DNA of 64,000 nt. Origin: Mycosarcoma maydis. Its lineage: Eukaryota; Basidiomycota; Ustilaginomycetes; Ustilaginales. The notes under the pieces were generated by a model. That model was not told the DNA's origin and did no database searches. It saw only the letters and a program-made list of their open reading frames with translations. Below, one piece after another: positions 54,246 through 64,000 of this stretch. How positions within the stretch are numbered: the first letter of the stretch is position 1; every line of letters starts with the position of its first letter. Made by a program: the position numbers and the translations under genes. Location of the stretch: assembly GCF_000328475.2 (NCBI RefSeq), contig NC_026481.1, forward strand, positions 687,315 to 751,314. Reading direction: 5' to 3'.

Positions 54246-54617
54246 GTTTGAGTATGAATCGATGCCGAGCCAGAGTTGAAGGGGATCCGTTGTCAGATCA
54301 TGACTGAGAATAATAGAACGTGAGTGGTGTCAGGAAGGTCCCGATTGCGAAGTGGATGCCGAGAAGAAAGGACGAGACGAAGAATCATTCGGGGTGCGTG
54401 CGGCTTTCAAGCTTCCAAGCGCCGCGGCTGATCGTAAATCGTGAATCACGAATCGTGAATGTTTGGGCGGTTTTGGACAGGCTTGAAATGGTGCAAATTC
54501 GTGATCCTCTGAGCACGGCCTCCACATGACAAGCACAAACCACGAACGTGGAACGTGAAAGTGGGTGCAGCTCTGTTCGACCCCCTTTTCCTCTTAGCCT
54601 CCATCATCTTGGCCAGC
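54246..54617. promoter_or_regulatory. Divergent promoter region between GWT1 and the 5-phosphatase
   Basis: 372 bp with a motif pair CGTGAATCACGAATCGTGAA at 54440-54459. No other element recognised. Confidence 0.4.
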
Positions 54618-56750
54618 ATGTCTGCTACGCCAGAACCCTACCTGTTGGCCTCAACTTTGCTCACTCCGGAAGAACTTCCCAAACTAGTCTTGGTCACCTA
54701 CGACCCCGCTTCTGCCAAGAACGACCATGTCGCGAGTGGAAGCACCCCACCCGTCCACACACAGCGCATATTTGCCATCATATCCAATGTCTCTTTTGGA
54801 GTAGAGCAATCGTGCGTTCTCGTCATCAAGCCACGCAGAAAGGATCCCAACACAGCAGCCTTACTCTGCGTCATTCCCATCCTACCCGAACTCAAAATCG
54901 ACATCGAGCCTCAACAGGGATGGACGGCATCTGCTGTAACGCCGCACAATCACCGCCTGGCAGCTACCTCGTTGGGATTGTCGAGCTTGCCACAAAAGCT
55001 TCCAACGATCCATACACTGCTCGAAAGCGTGGTTCCGGACCTACTCGATAGCAAGTCGGCTGGAAGCTCGAATGCGGCGCTCAAGCTGACACTCTCTTAC
55101 GGCCAGCAGGCTGCATCGGGAGTAACGAGCGATGTACGTGGCTTGAAAGACTTTTTGAGTGTGCTCAAGGATCTGCTGAACGTGGCGCAGGAGAATGCGT
55201 TCTCGACCGACACGACGCATCAGTGGATGAAGGCGTATACCGACGATCTATCGTATGACACTCTGCAACAAAGTGGTGCGCCTCGTCTCGAAACTCCGGT
55301 GTTTTCACGTTTCTCGCACAGCGCTTTCCTTCCGAGCAATACTCACGCCGTGGGCGAGATGCTGCGACCCGCCTCGCCCACATCCTCGGACATGCGCATC
55401 TCGGTTGGAACCTTCAACGTCAACGGCCATCTTCCTCCAGACGACATACCCACCATCGTTGGTCTCAAGAAGTGGATGCGAGCAGAACAAGACCCGGAGC
55501 TCATCGTATTAGGTTTCCAAGAAGTCGACACCTCGTCCGGCGCCTATCTCTACCGCTCTCCTGCGCGCGAAGATGCTTGGATACGAGCTGTGACGCGAGC
55601 TCTGGGACGGCGGGCGGACAAATACCGCAAGATCGCGTCGAAACAACTGGTAGGACTATTAATTCTCGTGTTTGCAGCAAATGCCCTCGAGGTCGATGAA
55701 GTGGCCACGGCGAGTGTTGGGATTGGATTGGGTGGATTTGTGGCGAACAAGGGAGCAGTGGCAGTGAGGATGAAAGTAGGAGAAAGGACCGTGTGCTTTG
55801 TCAACTCGCACCTGTCGGCATTCGATGGGTTGCAAGCGATGGAGAGGAGGTGTTGGGATTGGAGCGAGATATATAAACGTTTGAGGTTCAGATTGGAAGC
55901 AGGCAAGGTGGAAGATTTCTGGGAGACGCCCAGCACAGCGGCCACGGATAGCGTCGATGCTAACGACAAGTTGCATGACGAGAACCAGATCAAGACCGCG
56001 CAGGATGCTAACGATGAGACGGCAGTTCAAGGTCGACTCGGACACGGCACATTGAAAGAGCAGATCACTGACGGAATTAGCAACGAGGTGCAGGCCGCTG
56101 TTGTCATGCCAACGACCAACCAACAGGCTCAGCCACCACCTGAAGAACTCACGGACCAAGTCACTGCAGCCACGCAACTCGATATTACTACCGACTTTCC
56201 CCCACCTGCGTCACCTGCGTCACCTCCCCTCGACCCCACCATCTCCTCGACCCCTCTTTTTGTTGAGCAATCAATCATGGATCACGACATAGTCTTCCAC
56301 TTTGGCGATCTCAACTTTCGACTTGACCTTTCGCACTCGGAAGCGCACCGACTCATCCGTCAACGTCAACTCGACACGCTCTACCGCTATGATCAACTGG
56401 AATCGCTGCGAACATCCGGATCGCTGTTTGACGACTTTTTGGAAGGTAGGACCGAGGATTTTGCTCCGACGTACAAGTTTGATAAGGGTACGGATAGGTA
56501 TGACACGAGCGAAAAACAGAGGGTTCCCGCTTGGACGGATCGGATACTGTGGTGTGTGACAAAGGAATGGGAAGATGGGGACGAGCAAGGAGTGTCGCTG
56601 ACGGCCGAATGGTCAGGTGAGAAGGAGGAGAAGGCGAGGGAGAGGCAGAGGAGTCAGGGTGTGATGCTGCAGGCGTACGAGTCGGTGACTGATCTCAAGT
56701 TTAGCGATCATCGACCGGTGCGTGCGACGTTTATTGTTCGCATTCGTTGA
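54618..56750 (+). CDS. Inositol-polyphosphate 5-phosphatase (INPP5B/OCRL type)
   Basis: 710 residues from the ATG at 54618 (MSATPEPYLLAS); the in-frame ATG at 54555 adds 21. The catalytic domain spans about 260-710: FNVNG (266-270), GFQEVD (299-304), GGFVANKGAVAVRM, FVNSHLSAFDG, HFGDLNFRLDL (561-571), AWTDRIL and the final SDHRPV (696-701). All metal- and phosphate-binding residues are present, so it should remove the 5-phosphate from PI(4,5)P2 or related lipids and act in membrane traffic. An insert of about 120 disordered residues interrupts the domain between HLSAFDG and the DHD/GDLNFR block. The N-terminal 250 residues have no clear domain; there is no Sac1 or RhoGAP domain in this frame, so it is not a synaptojanin or full OCRL. 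Confidence 0.9.
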   Translation: MSATPEPYLLASTLLTPEELPKLVLVTYDPASAKNDHVASGSTPPVHTQRIFAIISNVSFGVEQSCVLVIKPRRKDPNTAALLCVIPILPELKIDIEPQQGWTASAVTPHNHRLAATSLGLSSLPQKLPTIHTLLESVVPDLLDSKSAGSSNAALKLTLSYGQQAASGVTSDVRGLKDFLSVLKDLLNVAQENAFSTDTTHQWMKAYTDDLSYDTLQQSGAPRLETPVFSRFSHSAFLPSNTHAVGEMLRPASPTSSDMRISVGTFNVNGHLPPDDIPTIVGLKKWMRAEQDPELIVLGFQEVDTSSGAYLYRSPAREDAWIRAVTRALGRRADKYRKIASKQLVGLLILVFAANALEVDEVATASVGIGLGGFVANKGAVAVRMKVGERTVCFVNSHLSAFDGLQAMERRCWDWSEIYKRLRFRLEAGKVEDFWETPSTAATDSVDANDKLHDENQIKTAQDANDETAVQGRLGHGTLKEQITDGISNEVQAAVVMPTTNQQAQPPPEELTDQVTAATQLDITTDFPPPASPASPPLDPTISSTPLFVEQSIMDHDIVFHFGDLNFRLDLSHSEAHRLIRQRQLDTLYRYDQLESLRTSGSLFDDFLEGRTEDFAPTYKFDKGTDRYDTSEKQRVPAWTDRILWCVTKEWEDGDEQGVSLTAEWSGEKEEKARERQRSQGVMLQAYESVTDLKFSDHRPVRATFIVRIR

Positions 56751-56897
56751 ACCACTCACGTAATACGCAGAAGTCATAGAAGCTGATCCATACCGTTGAA
56801 GTCTGACAACCCAAAACAAAAGCGCAGAGCGTATCGTGAACAAATGGCGTGGTGTGCACGAACATGGCACGGATACATGTTTGGCGCGCGCAAAGCT

Positions 56898-57944
56898 TCA
56901 CCATCCCAGACTCCTTAAGACGCCCAACCAACCCCTGCCACCCCATTTGGCCCACTGTTTGCCGGAGTCGATCCGATTGCTCAAGGTAGCAAGGATACCG
57001 TGCTCTCTATCGCTGATAATTTTCCTGAGCACAGCCCTCGACTCTTGCCAGTGGTGTACGTGTGCTGAAGCGGCGTGCAGAGTAGCGGCGGTATACGCCA
57101 ACGTCAGCCTTGCCCTGATGCTGTACCACTGTGGACCGTCCGGATCGATCCAGTGTGTTTTGTTTTGTGCTGCTGGATGCGTCAGAGTCATCGAGACCAA
57201 GTTGGAGCTTAGTTCGAGTAGTGGTAAAGCGTTTGGGAGCCGCAGATCAGATAAGCATGTTCCGAGTGGAACAAAGTGGAGTGGAGTTTGGGTGGCGGGA
57301 AACGTTGATAGAGATGTGATGGCTTGGATCAGGTGGTGTCGAACAGCCCAGGAGAGATAGAGACGCTGTTCGATGAGCAAAGTCACTTTCGAGAGCGAGT
57401 CTTGCAAGTGAGATTCTGACGGAGGTTGCGTGCTGATGGTTGGAGGAGGATGCGCAGGGAAATGGTGTCCATTTCTTATCAGGTGCAAAACACGTTCGTG
57501 CGTAAGCTCGTGGATGATAGATAGATCGCACACCCTGTTCCAAGCGATGAAAAGTTGACTGGAAAACAAACAGTCGGGACCGGGAAAGAGTGTTTGCAAT
57601 GTTTGCAAGCGCTTGGCTGTTTCTGCAGCAGAGAGCGTCGAGTTGTACGATGCCAAGTACGCTTGCTTGCTAAATCCGTACTTGGGGATGTGCACAATCG
57701 AATCTAGAAGCACTTGCAAAGCGGCGTTGGGGCTTGTGTGCGATGTGCGTTGCGTCTTGTCATTGATGGTACTCTGATTGCTCCGCCATGTTCCAGTCGA
57801 ACCTTCGTCGAGACTACGAGATGTGCTTACCAACCCTCTGCGTGATTGCGGAAATCTTCGAACACCGCCATTACTGACGTGATGTGCGAGTGTATTCGCT
57901 CCAGAAAGTGTCGGCTTACAGTTCGTAATGCATCGTGCTGACAT
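56898..57944 (-). CDS. COQ9-like mitochondrial ubiquinone-biosynthesis protein
   Basis: 348 residues. The first 45 (MSARCITNCKPTLSG..., RRFPQSRRGLVSTSRSL) look like a mitochondrial presequence. Residues 75-130 read ALQVLLDSIVHIPKYGFSKQ then LFPGPDCLFSSQL, which follows the Coq9 pattern (a TetR-like helix-turn-helix start: LDAALxHVPxHGW/F, and a LFP segment). Residues 273-292 (WYSIRARLTLAYTAATLHAA) match the lipid-binding COQ9 domain motif WYxxRAxLAxxYxxTEL. Coq9 delivers quinone intermediates to Coq7 in the inner membrane. Similarity is modest and the middle is divergent, so this is a probable, not certain, assignment. It converges with the 5-phosphatase gene (147 bp apart). Confidence 0.58.
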   Translation of the reverse strand: MSARCITNCKPTLSGANTLAHHVSNGGVRRFPQSRRGLVSTSRSLDEGSTGTWRSNQSTINDKTQRTSHTSPNAALQVLLDSIVHIPKYGFSKQAYLASYNSTLSAAETAKRLQTLQTLFPGPDCLFSSQLFIAWNRVCDLSIIHELTHERVLHLIRNGHHFPAHPPPTISTQPPSESHLQDSLSKVTLLIEQRLYLSWAVRHHLIQAITSLSTFPATQTPLHFVPLGTCLSDLRLPNALPLLELSSNLVSMTLTHPAAQNKTHWIDPDGPQWYSIRARLTLAYTAATLHAASAHVHHWQESRAVLRKIISDREHGILATLSNRIDSGKQWAKWGGRGWLGVLRSLGW

Positions 57945-58324
57945 TGCGATTCCTTGCCGACGTCGTTCAAGCTGATGGTCTTAGCGAAAGACAAACTACG
58001 ACTTGTAGAGCTACATGGAATTCGTCTTACCTCTAACAAAATCGTGAATCCATCCCACCACGGAACACGGAACACGGAACACGGAACCCCTTGTCGCGTG
58101 TCGATTCATGGTTCTCCTCCACTTTCAACGTGCAACGCTGATTGCACAATCGTGAATCACGAATTACGAAAACGCACCCACCAACATGGACATGCTCTTG
58201 TCTCAACGTAATCCTCGACGTGCGCGCCAATGCTCAACACACACAGCACCAGCAGACTCGGCTTCACACGCAGACAAAATTCTCTTGTTAGAGCACCTTG
58301 ATACCTGTTCCCACCAACGTCGAG
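57945..58324. other. Intergenic region with heptamer repeat
   Basis: 380 bp between the COQ9-like start and the GCD2 stop, both on the minus strand. Contains the repeat at 58059-58086 and motif copies at 58041-58049 and 58149-58165. No gene. Confidence 0.45.
58059..58086. repeat. Perfect 7-bp tandem repeat (CACGGAA)4
   Basis: Four exact copies of CACGGAA, again a heptamer as at 11827, in the COQ9-like promoter. Confidence 0.9.
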
Positions 58325-59959
58325 CTAAACACCGTACAAAACGCTCTTGTAATCGCGCAAGATGACGCCCACGCTTTCTGGACCCGACAGCCCAACTTCG
58401 CTCGCAACAGCCGAGATGAATCGGGGCGGAGTCACATCGTACAGCAGGTTGATGACTGCCAAGTTAGGCGAAGCTTGCCATTCAGCTACATCGATGAGTG
58501 CTCCGCGGCGCTTGTTGTCTGCCTCGCTGCCGTCGTGGTCCGCATCCGTTGTGACATCGTAGGCCTGTTCCGATGAGGGAAGCAGCAGGTCTTGCGGATT
58601 TCCAGCTTCGTTTTGCACGAAAGAGTCGAGCTGCACACGTTCGGAGAATTTGTAGGTCTCGCAACACACGATGACGGGGATGCCCTTTTGTTTGGCCATC
58701 ATAGCGCACGTGGCTGTGCCGGCGCGCGAGTAGAGCGCACCGTTGGCGAGCAAGGCGGATGTTCCCAAAAGCAAGATGTCGGCACGTGGCATGAGCGAGG
58801 AAAGACTTGAGATGAGGCCGTACGTGCATGGGATACCCGCGGCAAGAAGAACTGAGAGCAAGGCCTTTCCTTCGAGCAGAGGCCGCGTGTCGACAACGAT
58901 CACTTGGAAGCGAACACCGCGTTGCCAGGCAGCGAGCAGCGTACCTTCGACCACGGAAGACCGCGCGAAAGTCATGACAACATCACCGTCCTTGATCTTG
59001 TTTCCCGCCTGGGTGCGGATGATCTTGGAAGCATAGACGATGCGATCACGTACAAAGTGGTCGATTCGCTCCAAGAGGTGTTCTTTGGCCTCATCTTCGG
59101 TGAGATCTGCACTGACGACCGAGATTTCGTATTTGAGGTAGCGAACAGCGACGCCTTGAGACGTGCCCATAGCGCGCGCATCGACGAGATGTCCGACTTG
59201 AGCCGAGACGGATTTAAGAAGGTCGCGATTAAGCATTTCGCCTCTGGGCGTGGTGTAGTCGCGGATGACGTCGGCCATCGCACGGAGTAATGCGATAGCA
59301 CGCGCATCCGCCCCCATGAGCTTGTACTGGGCGAGCTGAGACGAGAGTCGTAAAATCGAAGGATGAATGTTGGAACGGAATGAGGCAGAGACTTGGGCTG
59401 CAATGTGTGCTTTGTGCGATTTGCCCGACGAGACGTTGCCAAAGAGTGCGACGCTGGGATGCTGAGGAATCAACTTGGCGGCGAGGTCGTTGTCGTGTCC
59501 GCCTCTTTTGGCGCCAGAGCTAGAGGCTAGAGCAGCCATAGAAGCAGCTGCTGCACCACTCGCTGAAGCACCTGAATTTCCTACTAGATTGCTGCCAACA
59601 GCACCAATTGCACCCGTTCCCAGCCTTGCATTGCCTCCTGAAGCATTTGCGGACGATGATCCAGGTCGTTTGCCATCGCGACTGTGCTGTTGACTGCGAT
59701 CGGCTGCACCGCCTCGTTGAGCGGCGTTTACTGCCGATGGCGCTCTTTGAGGCTCTGAACCATCACTGGGCGCACGTTCGGCTACCTTGGCAGCTCTTCG
59801 CGCAGCCTTGAGTTCCTTGGCTGATTTTTTGTCCGTAGCGCCTTCCTTGGCGGGCTGTTTTGCTTGCTGCGATTTAGTCGACGCTGGATCCGCTATCGCT
59901 TTGCTTGGACCTGCAGCGGAGCTGGGCCTCGACGCTGATGTAGGATTTGCGTCCGACAT
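58325..59959 (-). CDS. GCD2: Translation initiation factor eIF2B subunit delta
   Basis: 544 residues. The N-terminal 165 are Ala/Ser/Lys-rich and disordered. From about 170 the eIF2B alpha/beta/delta regulatory fold is present: HPSVALFGN (delta-type start), ALLRAMADVIRDYTTPRGEM, LKYEISVV, ITYASK-like IVYASKIIRTQAG, DVVMTFARSSVVEGTLLAAW, FQVIVVDTRPLLEGKALL, ADILLLGTSALLANGALYSR, GTATCAMMAKQKGIPVIVCC and ETYKFSERVQLDSFVQNE. The end, YDVTPPRFISAVASEVG then GVILRDYKSVLYGV, is diagnostic for delta. With Gcn3 and Gcd7 it forms the regulatory core of the eIF2 nucleotide exchange factor and senses phosphorylated eIF2. Slightly shorter than yeast Gcd2 (651 aa), the difference being in the N-terminal tail. 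Confidence 0.94.
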   Translation of the reverse strand: MSDANPTSASRPSSAAGPSKAIADPASTKSQQAKQPAKEGATDKKSAKELKAARRAAKVAERAPSDGSEPQRAPSAVNAAQRGGAADRSQQHSRDGKRPGSSSANASGGNARLGTGAIGAVGSNLVGNSGASASGAAAASMAALASSSGAKRGGHDNDLAAKLIPQHPSVALFGNVSSGKSHKAHIAAQVSASFRSNIHPSILRLSSQLAQYKLMGADARAIALLRAMADVIRDYTTPRGEMLNRDLLKSVSAQVGHLVDARAMGTSQGVAVRYLKYEISVVSADLTEDEAKEHLLERIDHFVRDRIVYASKIIRTQAGNKIKDGDVVMTFARSSVVEGTLLAAWQRGVRFQVIVVDTRPLLEGKALLSVLLAAGIPCTYGLISSLSSLMPRADILLLGTSALLANGALYSRAGTATCAMMAKQKGIPVIVCCETYKFSERVQLDSFVQNEAGNPQDLLLPSSEQAYDVTTDADHDGSEADNKRRGALIDVAEWQASPNLAVINLLYDVTPPRFISAVASEVGLSGPESVGVILRDYKSVLYGV

Positions 59960-62900
59960 GATGGCGAGTGATGATTTCTATGTTCTCGAGCGAAGGCAGC
60001 ACGTCTTGGATGATGGAGCATGGCAAGAAGGCATAGCGAAAAGCACAAAAAAATACAATACAATACAGTACATGCATGCTGCTCTGCCTTGCTTTTCGTT
60101 TTCTCTATTGCTTTGACACTTTCGGACCCGCAATCGTGAATCACGAATCAAATCGTTAGCCACAAACCTGAATCACGAATCGGAGAAAAGGGCTTTGAAT
60201 GTTACAGCGGTGCAAACTCCGTTTCATCGACAATTTTCGATGGCGTGTTTTGTGAATCACGAGTCTGTGAGTCGTGATTGTGTACAAAACCGTAAAGCGT
60301 AACTAACCCACACACGGCCACCACGACATGCACACGGATACTCGGCTGGGCGAAGCTTTGGGTTTGGCAAAGCGTGCAGTTGTCAGCTATGCGCCTCGGT
60401 TGGCAAGCTGCTAGTTTGAGAGCAACTAACGTTACTCAGTGTACGACGTGGGCAAATGTGCTGGTTGCCTGCTTTGGTGCATGACTGCGTCTCGGATCTG
60501 TACCAACACCTCGTGCGCGCGCTTCCTCAGCCACCGAAAGTATAAAGTGGTTTTAGGTCGAGCTTGCTTGGCGTGGGAGGTGACGGTGTTCGCTCAAATT
60601 GAACACACACGACTGCGCAGTTTACGCCCACGGGATGAACCAACCAAGGAAAGCCAAAAATAACTTAGCTGAAACAACCACGAACGTCGTGGTCTCACTC
60701 GTGACTCACGACTTGGGCATTTCTGTTCGAACGTTATTCGGGATGCACGTTTTTTTTTACCAGGAAACAGATGGCAGTTTTTCTCACGCCTCGCACATGC
60801 GCTTCCTGCTCTTCGAACTGTCATGGCAGATTTACGATTTGATCCCGCTGTTGCCCCTTGCACCTACAACACCCGTCGGCAGCGTGGTCCTGAGGTGCTG
60901 CTGTGCTGTGCAGACCCTTGATCATGCAACGACCATCCCTTCGCCGCGATCTGTGGTCTCGATTGACAGGCTTGCACTGCATTTCATCTATCTACGATTC
61001 GCGATCGTGAATGTCCTCCAGCCAGCAATGTGAGTCGCAAATGCTCTGCCAAAATGCTCTGCCACAACAACTTCTGTTAACCCGCTGTACCAGAACCATA
61101 GTCTGCATTGAGATGCAGAAGGAGTCTTTTCAAGCACTGCCTTGGTCGACGCCTCTCTCTCGCATTAGAAATAACCTGTTGCCACCAAAAAAAACCCCGC
61201 CCAGGTGCCGAGGACCCACGCCGAAGGTCACGTGTAAATCATTGTTCAGGGCGAGAAAATAGGAAAGATAGTTTAAGTTATGTATTTTTTACCAAAAGAA
61301 AAAAAATCAAAAAATCAAACTAAGCTATGGAAATGCAATAACGTTATCAATATAGACAAGATCCGCACGGCTGGCTCAACGGTGCAACAACGAGGGAAAT
61401 GGCGCTGCAGCGGGGCAAAAGCGTCGAAGCCAGATCTAAACTACCCGTCACAGCTCTCCTTGCAGCAGCGTGTCAAAATACTGTATATCAATCCTGCATG
61501 CCATCATGTCATGTTAACTACTGTGCTTGCCGCTATTTGACCAGCTGGGCTGTTCCTGGCCCGTCGATCCTATGAGGAACCCGGATCGAACAGCCCCTGC
61601 GGAATACAGGAGGCGGCAAGGAGATCAGGCTGGGGCCCAACTCAAACAGGAAAACACCTATTTTGTTCCTGCTTATGTACTTCTTTCGGCTACCGACACA
61701 GTATCGCAAGTGACGCTGCCGATAGAATCGCACTACTTGGTGCAGCGGACTACGACAGTCGCTTCATCCCCTTGCTTGTAATTACGCCCATCAGAAGATC
61801 AGGCAAACCGCGACGTGCAAGGAGCAAGAAATCCAGCGATCGCGGGATCAGGGATCAGATTGCTGGTAGAGATGTGTAAAATTGACACGAATCGTTCGGA
61901 ACTCTCTTCGGACCTGGAGCAAGCTGGCCAACGCAGTCTGCAGCCTGCTCATTAGCAATCTCTCCAGAGAGACCAGCTGTATTTGCGCTGTTCTTCATTC
62001 ACAGCAAACATGTGGTCGCGAAAATCGTGAATGGCATACAGTACGTTCGTGTTCAATCCTCGTTCTTGTCTACTTTAACTCGCAATAATCACGAATTTCG
62101 GTCGGAGTCACGAGTGACAAGGAAAGCCAAGTCACGAATGCGGGGTTAATTTGGTGCTTACAGAATGCAGGACAAAGTATTTTCCATCATCAATCGTGAA
62201 GGGGGGGGGGGGCGCCGTTTGAATTGAAGCGGCTAAGCTTGCTTAGGATGCAGCAAGTCGCAAGCTCAAGCATACGAATCAAGGCTTACGAGGTGATTCA
62301 GACTCTGAGTATTTTCAGCAGGACACAATGGTCGCCTGATGCATGGTGTTTACAAAAAGATTCCGATTGCGTATCATGCACGCGGGCTCACAATCAAACA
62401 AGAGGATGGACCGACCATGTCTCGGTCTAAGAGCTTCCTTTTATATCCATGAATGTACGAGAAGCGCTCGCTGTCTTGGAACAGAAATGTCCGTAGAGCA
62501 AGCGTGATCACGGAAGAAAGTCGCTTGCACGTTGTTTCGAGGTACGATGGGTAGCGACGCGACTTCGGCGCTTGTGAGGCGACAGTAATAAGTGTAGCTG
62601 GGATCGGCATTGGTGAGACAACAGCAAACCATCGCATTCAACATGACAGACTCGGCGGAGTGGCGACAAGATGCACACGTTGTGTTAAGCAGTCACGAGT
62701 GGTGACGGTGCAACGCCGCATGCGTGTGGTGTACCAGCACATGCAAACTTCCATCTCGCCCGCTAGCGCAATCTCGAGAGACAGGCTATGCAAATGCGCG
62801 AGCCGCAAATTCTACCAGGTAGGATGCTGTTGTTGAGCAACAGGTGGCGTTGCTTCACAGCTCAAACATACACCATTCAAGATCACTGCCAACATCTGGC

Positions 62901-63727
62901 GCGCTTGGATTAATAAAACCGACTGCACTGTGCAAACAAAACACTCCATGAGACGTCTTGCCGAAAGTCGCAAGTCGTATTTGACTCGTGGCTTCTGGTT
63001 TCAATGATTCGATACTTGCAAGTATCGAAGAGGTAGAGTCTTTGTAGACGCTCAGCCTTCACCACCGGCAAGGCTGACTGCAATGCTCCGGTACCTGCAG
63101 GGACAGAACAAGATATGCACAACGGGCCAGACGAAAGATGCCCAAGGCTCTACTCTTCCACACTCTCATGGCAGAGTCCTTGTCAGAGAGAGAGGGAGAG
63201 AGAGAGAGGAAACAACAGACAAGATGCAAGGGAGTTTTTAGGCGTGGAAAAAACCCCAAAATGTCACAACTCAATGTGTCTCGCTTAAAAACTCGATGGA
63301 AAAGCCCACACGGGTCAACACACATCATGCATGTCCGCGCCTAATCTTATGTAAAAAAACCCCTTTCCCATAATGCGCCGTACACTCCGTTGTTGGTGTG
63401 GTGGTTCACAAAATTTCAAGCAGGAAGCGAGAAAAGCGAAATGCTTCGATCGGCTACGGCAACGATTTATACACTTGGCTGTGTCGCATCTATAGAGTGT
63501 GACTTGCACGTTGTCCCTGTCCCTTGGACTTGCTTGAACTTGACATGGGTGGAGCTATGAAAGAGAAGGACTGCCAGAGCATCTTTTCGGTGACCAGCCT
63601 GAAAAGCACGTTACCAAAGCAGAAAGTGATCGGTGCAGTATGTTGAATGGGAAAGTACTTTGGCGGCTATTGAAACTCGCTTTTAAATTAAGGCGCTTGC
63701 CAGAGAGAAAAGCATTCGTGATTGAAG
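59960..63727. other. 3.8 kb gene-poor region
   Basis: No supportable gene. Seen here: motif copies at 60132-60180, 60250-60280, 62020-62110 and 63713-63760; a G12 run at 62201-62212; a GA-rich microsatellite at 63186-63209; AT-rich sequence at 61260-61350. Open frames are short (at most 144 codons) and overlap on both strands. Confidence 0.45.
63186..63209. repeat. GA microsatellite
   Basis: AGAGAGAGAGGGAGAGAGAG-type run within the right gene-poor region. Confidence 0.85.
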
Positions 63728-64000
63728 CTAAAGGAAGCGCGCGCAATCACGAATGTGAATCGTGAAGTTGGTGCTGAGATCTGCTCTTTTCAATTCTTGT
63801 ATTCGAATTTGAAGCTCCGACGCAACGCGGAGAAGTTGATCACCTCCCAGAAGATCATTCAATGAGCTGAAGCCATTGTGAATGACGTCGAGATTGGCGT
63901 CGAAATAGGTTGGTTGTAAAGGAAGACGACGCTTCCTAAGCTGATAAGAAGTCGAATAATACAGTACGTCGCAAGGATGTGGCTGGTGTCTCAGATTGTC
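63728..64000 (-). CDS. Possible 3' end of a gene entering from the right edge
   Basis: On the minus strand a frame is open from base 64000 to a TAG at 63728-63730 (90 residues). It begins DNLRHQPHPCDVLYYSTSYQ and includes a protein-like helical stretch FSSLNDLLGGDQLLRVASEL followed by QIRIQELKR. No family recognised. The last 18 residues fall in a dispersed-motif copy (ACGATTCACATTCGTGATTG), which in this window is otherwise intergenic, so the true end may be elsewhere, for example through splicing. Low confidence. Confidence 0.35.
   Translation of the reverse strand, partial: DNLRHQPHPCDVLYYSTSYQLRKRRLPLQPTYFDANLDVIHNGFSSLNDLLGGDQLLRVASELQIRIQELKRADLSTNFTIHIRDCARFL

Overview
The window looks like nuclear DNA of a basidiomycete smut fungus (order Ustilaginales), most likely Ustilago maydis or a close relative. 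The reasons are: long, mostly intron-free genes coding for Ser/Pro/Gln-rich proteins; short introns (73-86 bp) with CTGAC-type branch sites; a basidiomycete-like set of housekeeping genes; a Ty1/copia remnant; and a short dispersed motif (ATTCGTGATT and its complement) in nearly every intergenic gap. The species is inferred, not proven.

Layout. 0-25 kb is a normal gene-dense arm: the 3' end of an aldo-keto reductase, an unknown Ser-rich protein (probably with a spliced C-terminal membrane tail), a Ymc1-type mitochondrial carrier, RRP40 (two exons), a RAMP4/Ysy6 ER protein (three exons, not visible as one open frame), ATG13, a securin-like protein, the YAK1 kinase, a PAC4-like proteasome chaperone, mitochondrial uS9 and an RFX transcription factor. 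From 25.0 to about 39.2 kb there is a 14 kb stretch with no supportable gene. 39.2-42.7 kb holds one large disordered protein. It is followed by a truncated, frameshifted Ty1/copia element with its 3' LTR (42.87-44.03 kb). 44.4-60 kb is gene-dense again: a single open frame joining a PPR-like protein to lipoate-pathway octanoyltransferase, an Mss116-like DEAD-box helicase, a small secreted protein, GWT1, an inositol-polyphosphate 5-phosphatase, a COQ9-like protein and eIF2B-delta (GCD2). 60-63.7 kb is again gene-poor, and an open frame enters from the right edge.

The genes do not form one pathway. Functional themes are mitochondrial biogenesis and metabolism (carrier, uS9m, PPR-LIP2, Mss116-like helicase, COQ9), nutrient/stress signalling (YAK1, ATG13, eIF2B, RFX), and ER/membrane lipids (RAMP4, GWT1, 5-phosphatase).

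The most notable observations are the PPR-octanoyltransferase fusion with a presequence-like motif buried at the junction, the 14 kb ORF desert near a copia remnant (a candidate centromere or heterochromatic block), the dispersed heptamer-like repeat family, and two gene structures seen only after splicing (RAMP4 and the membrane tail of the first complete gene).
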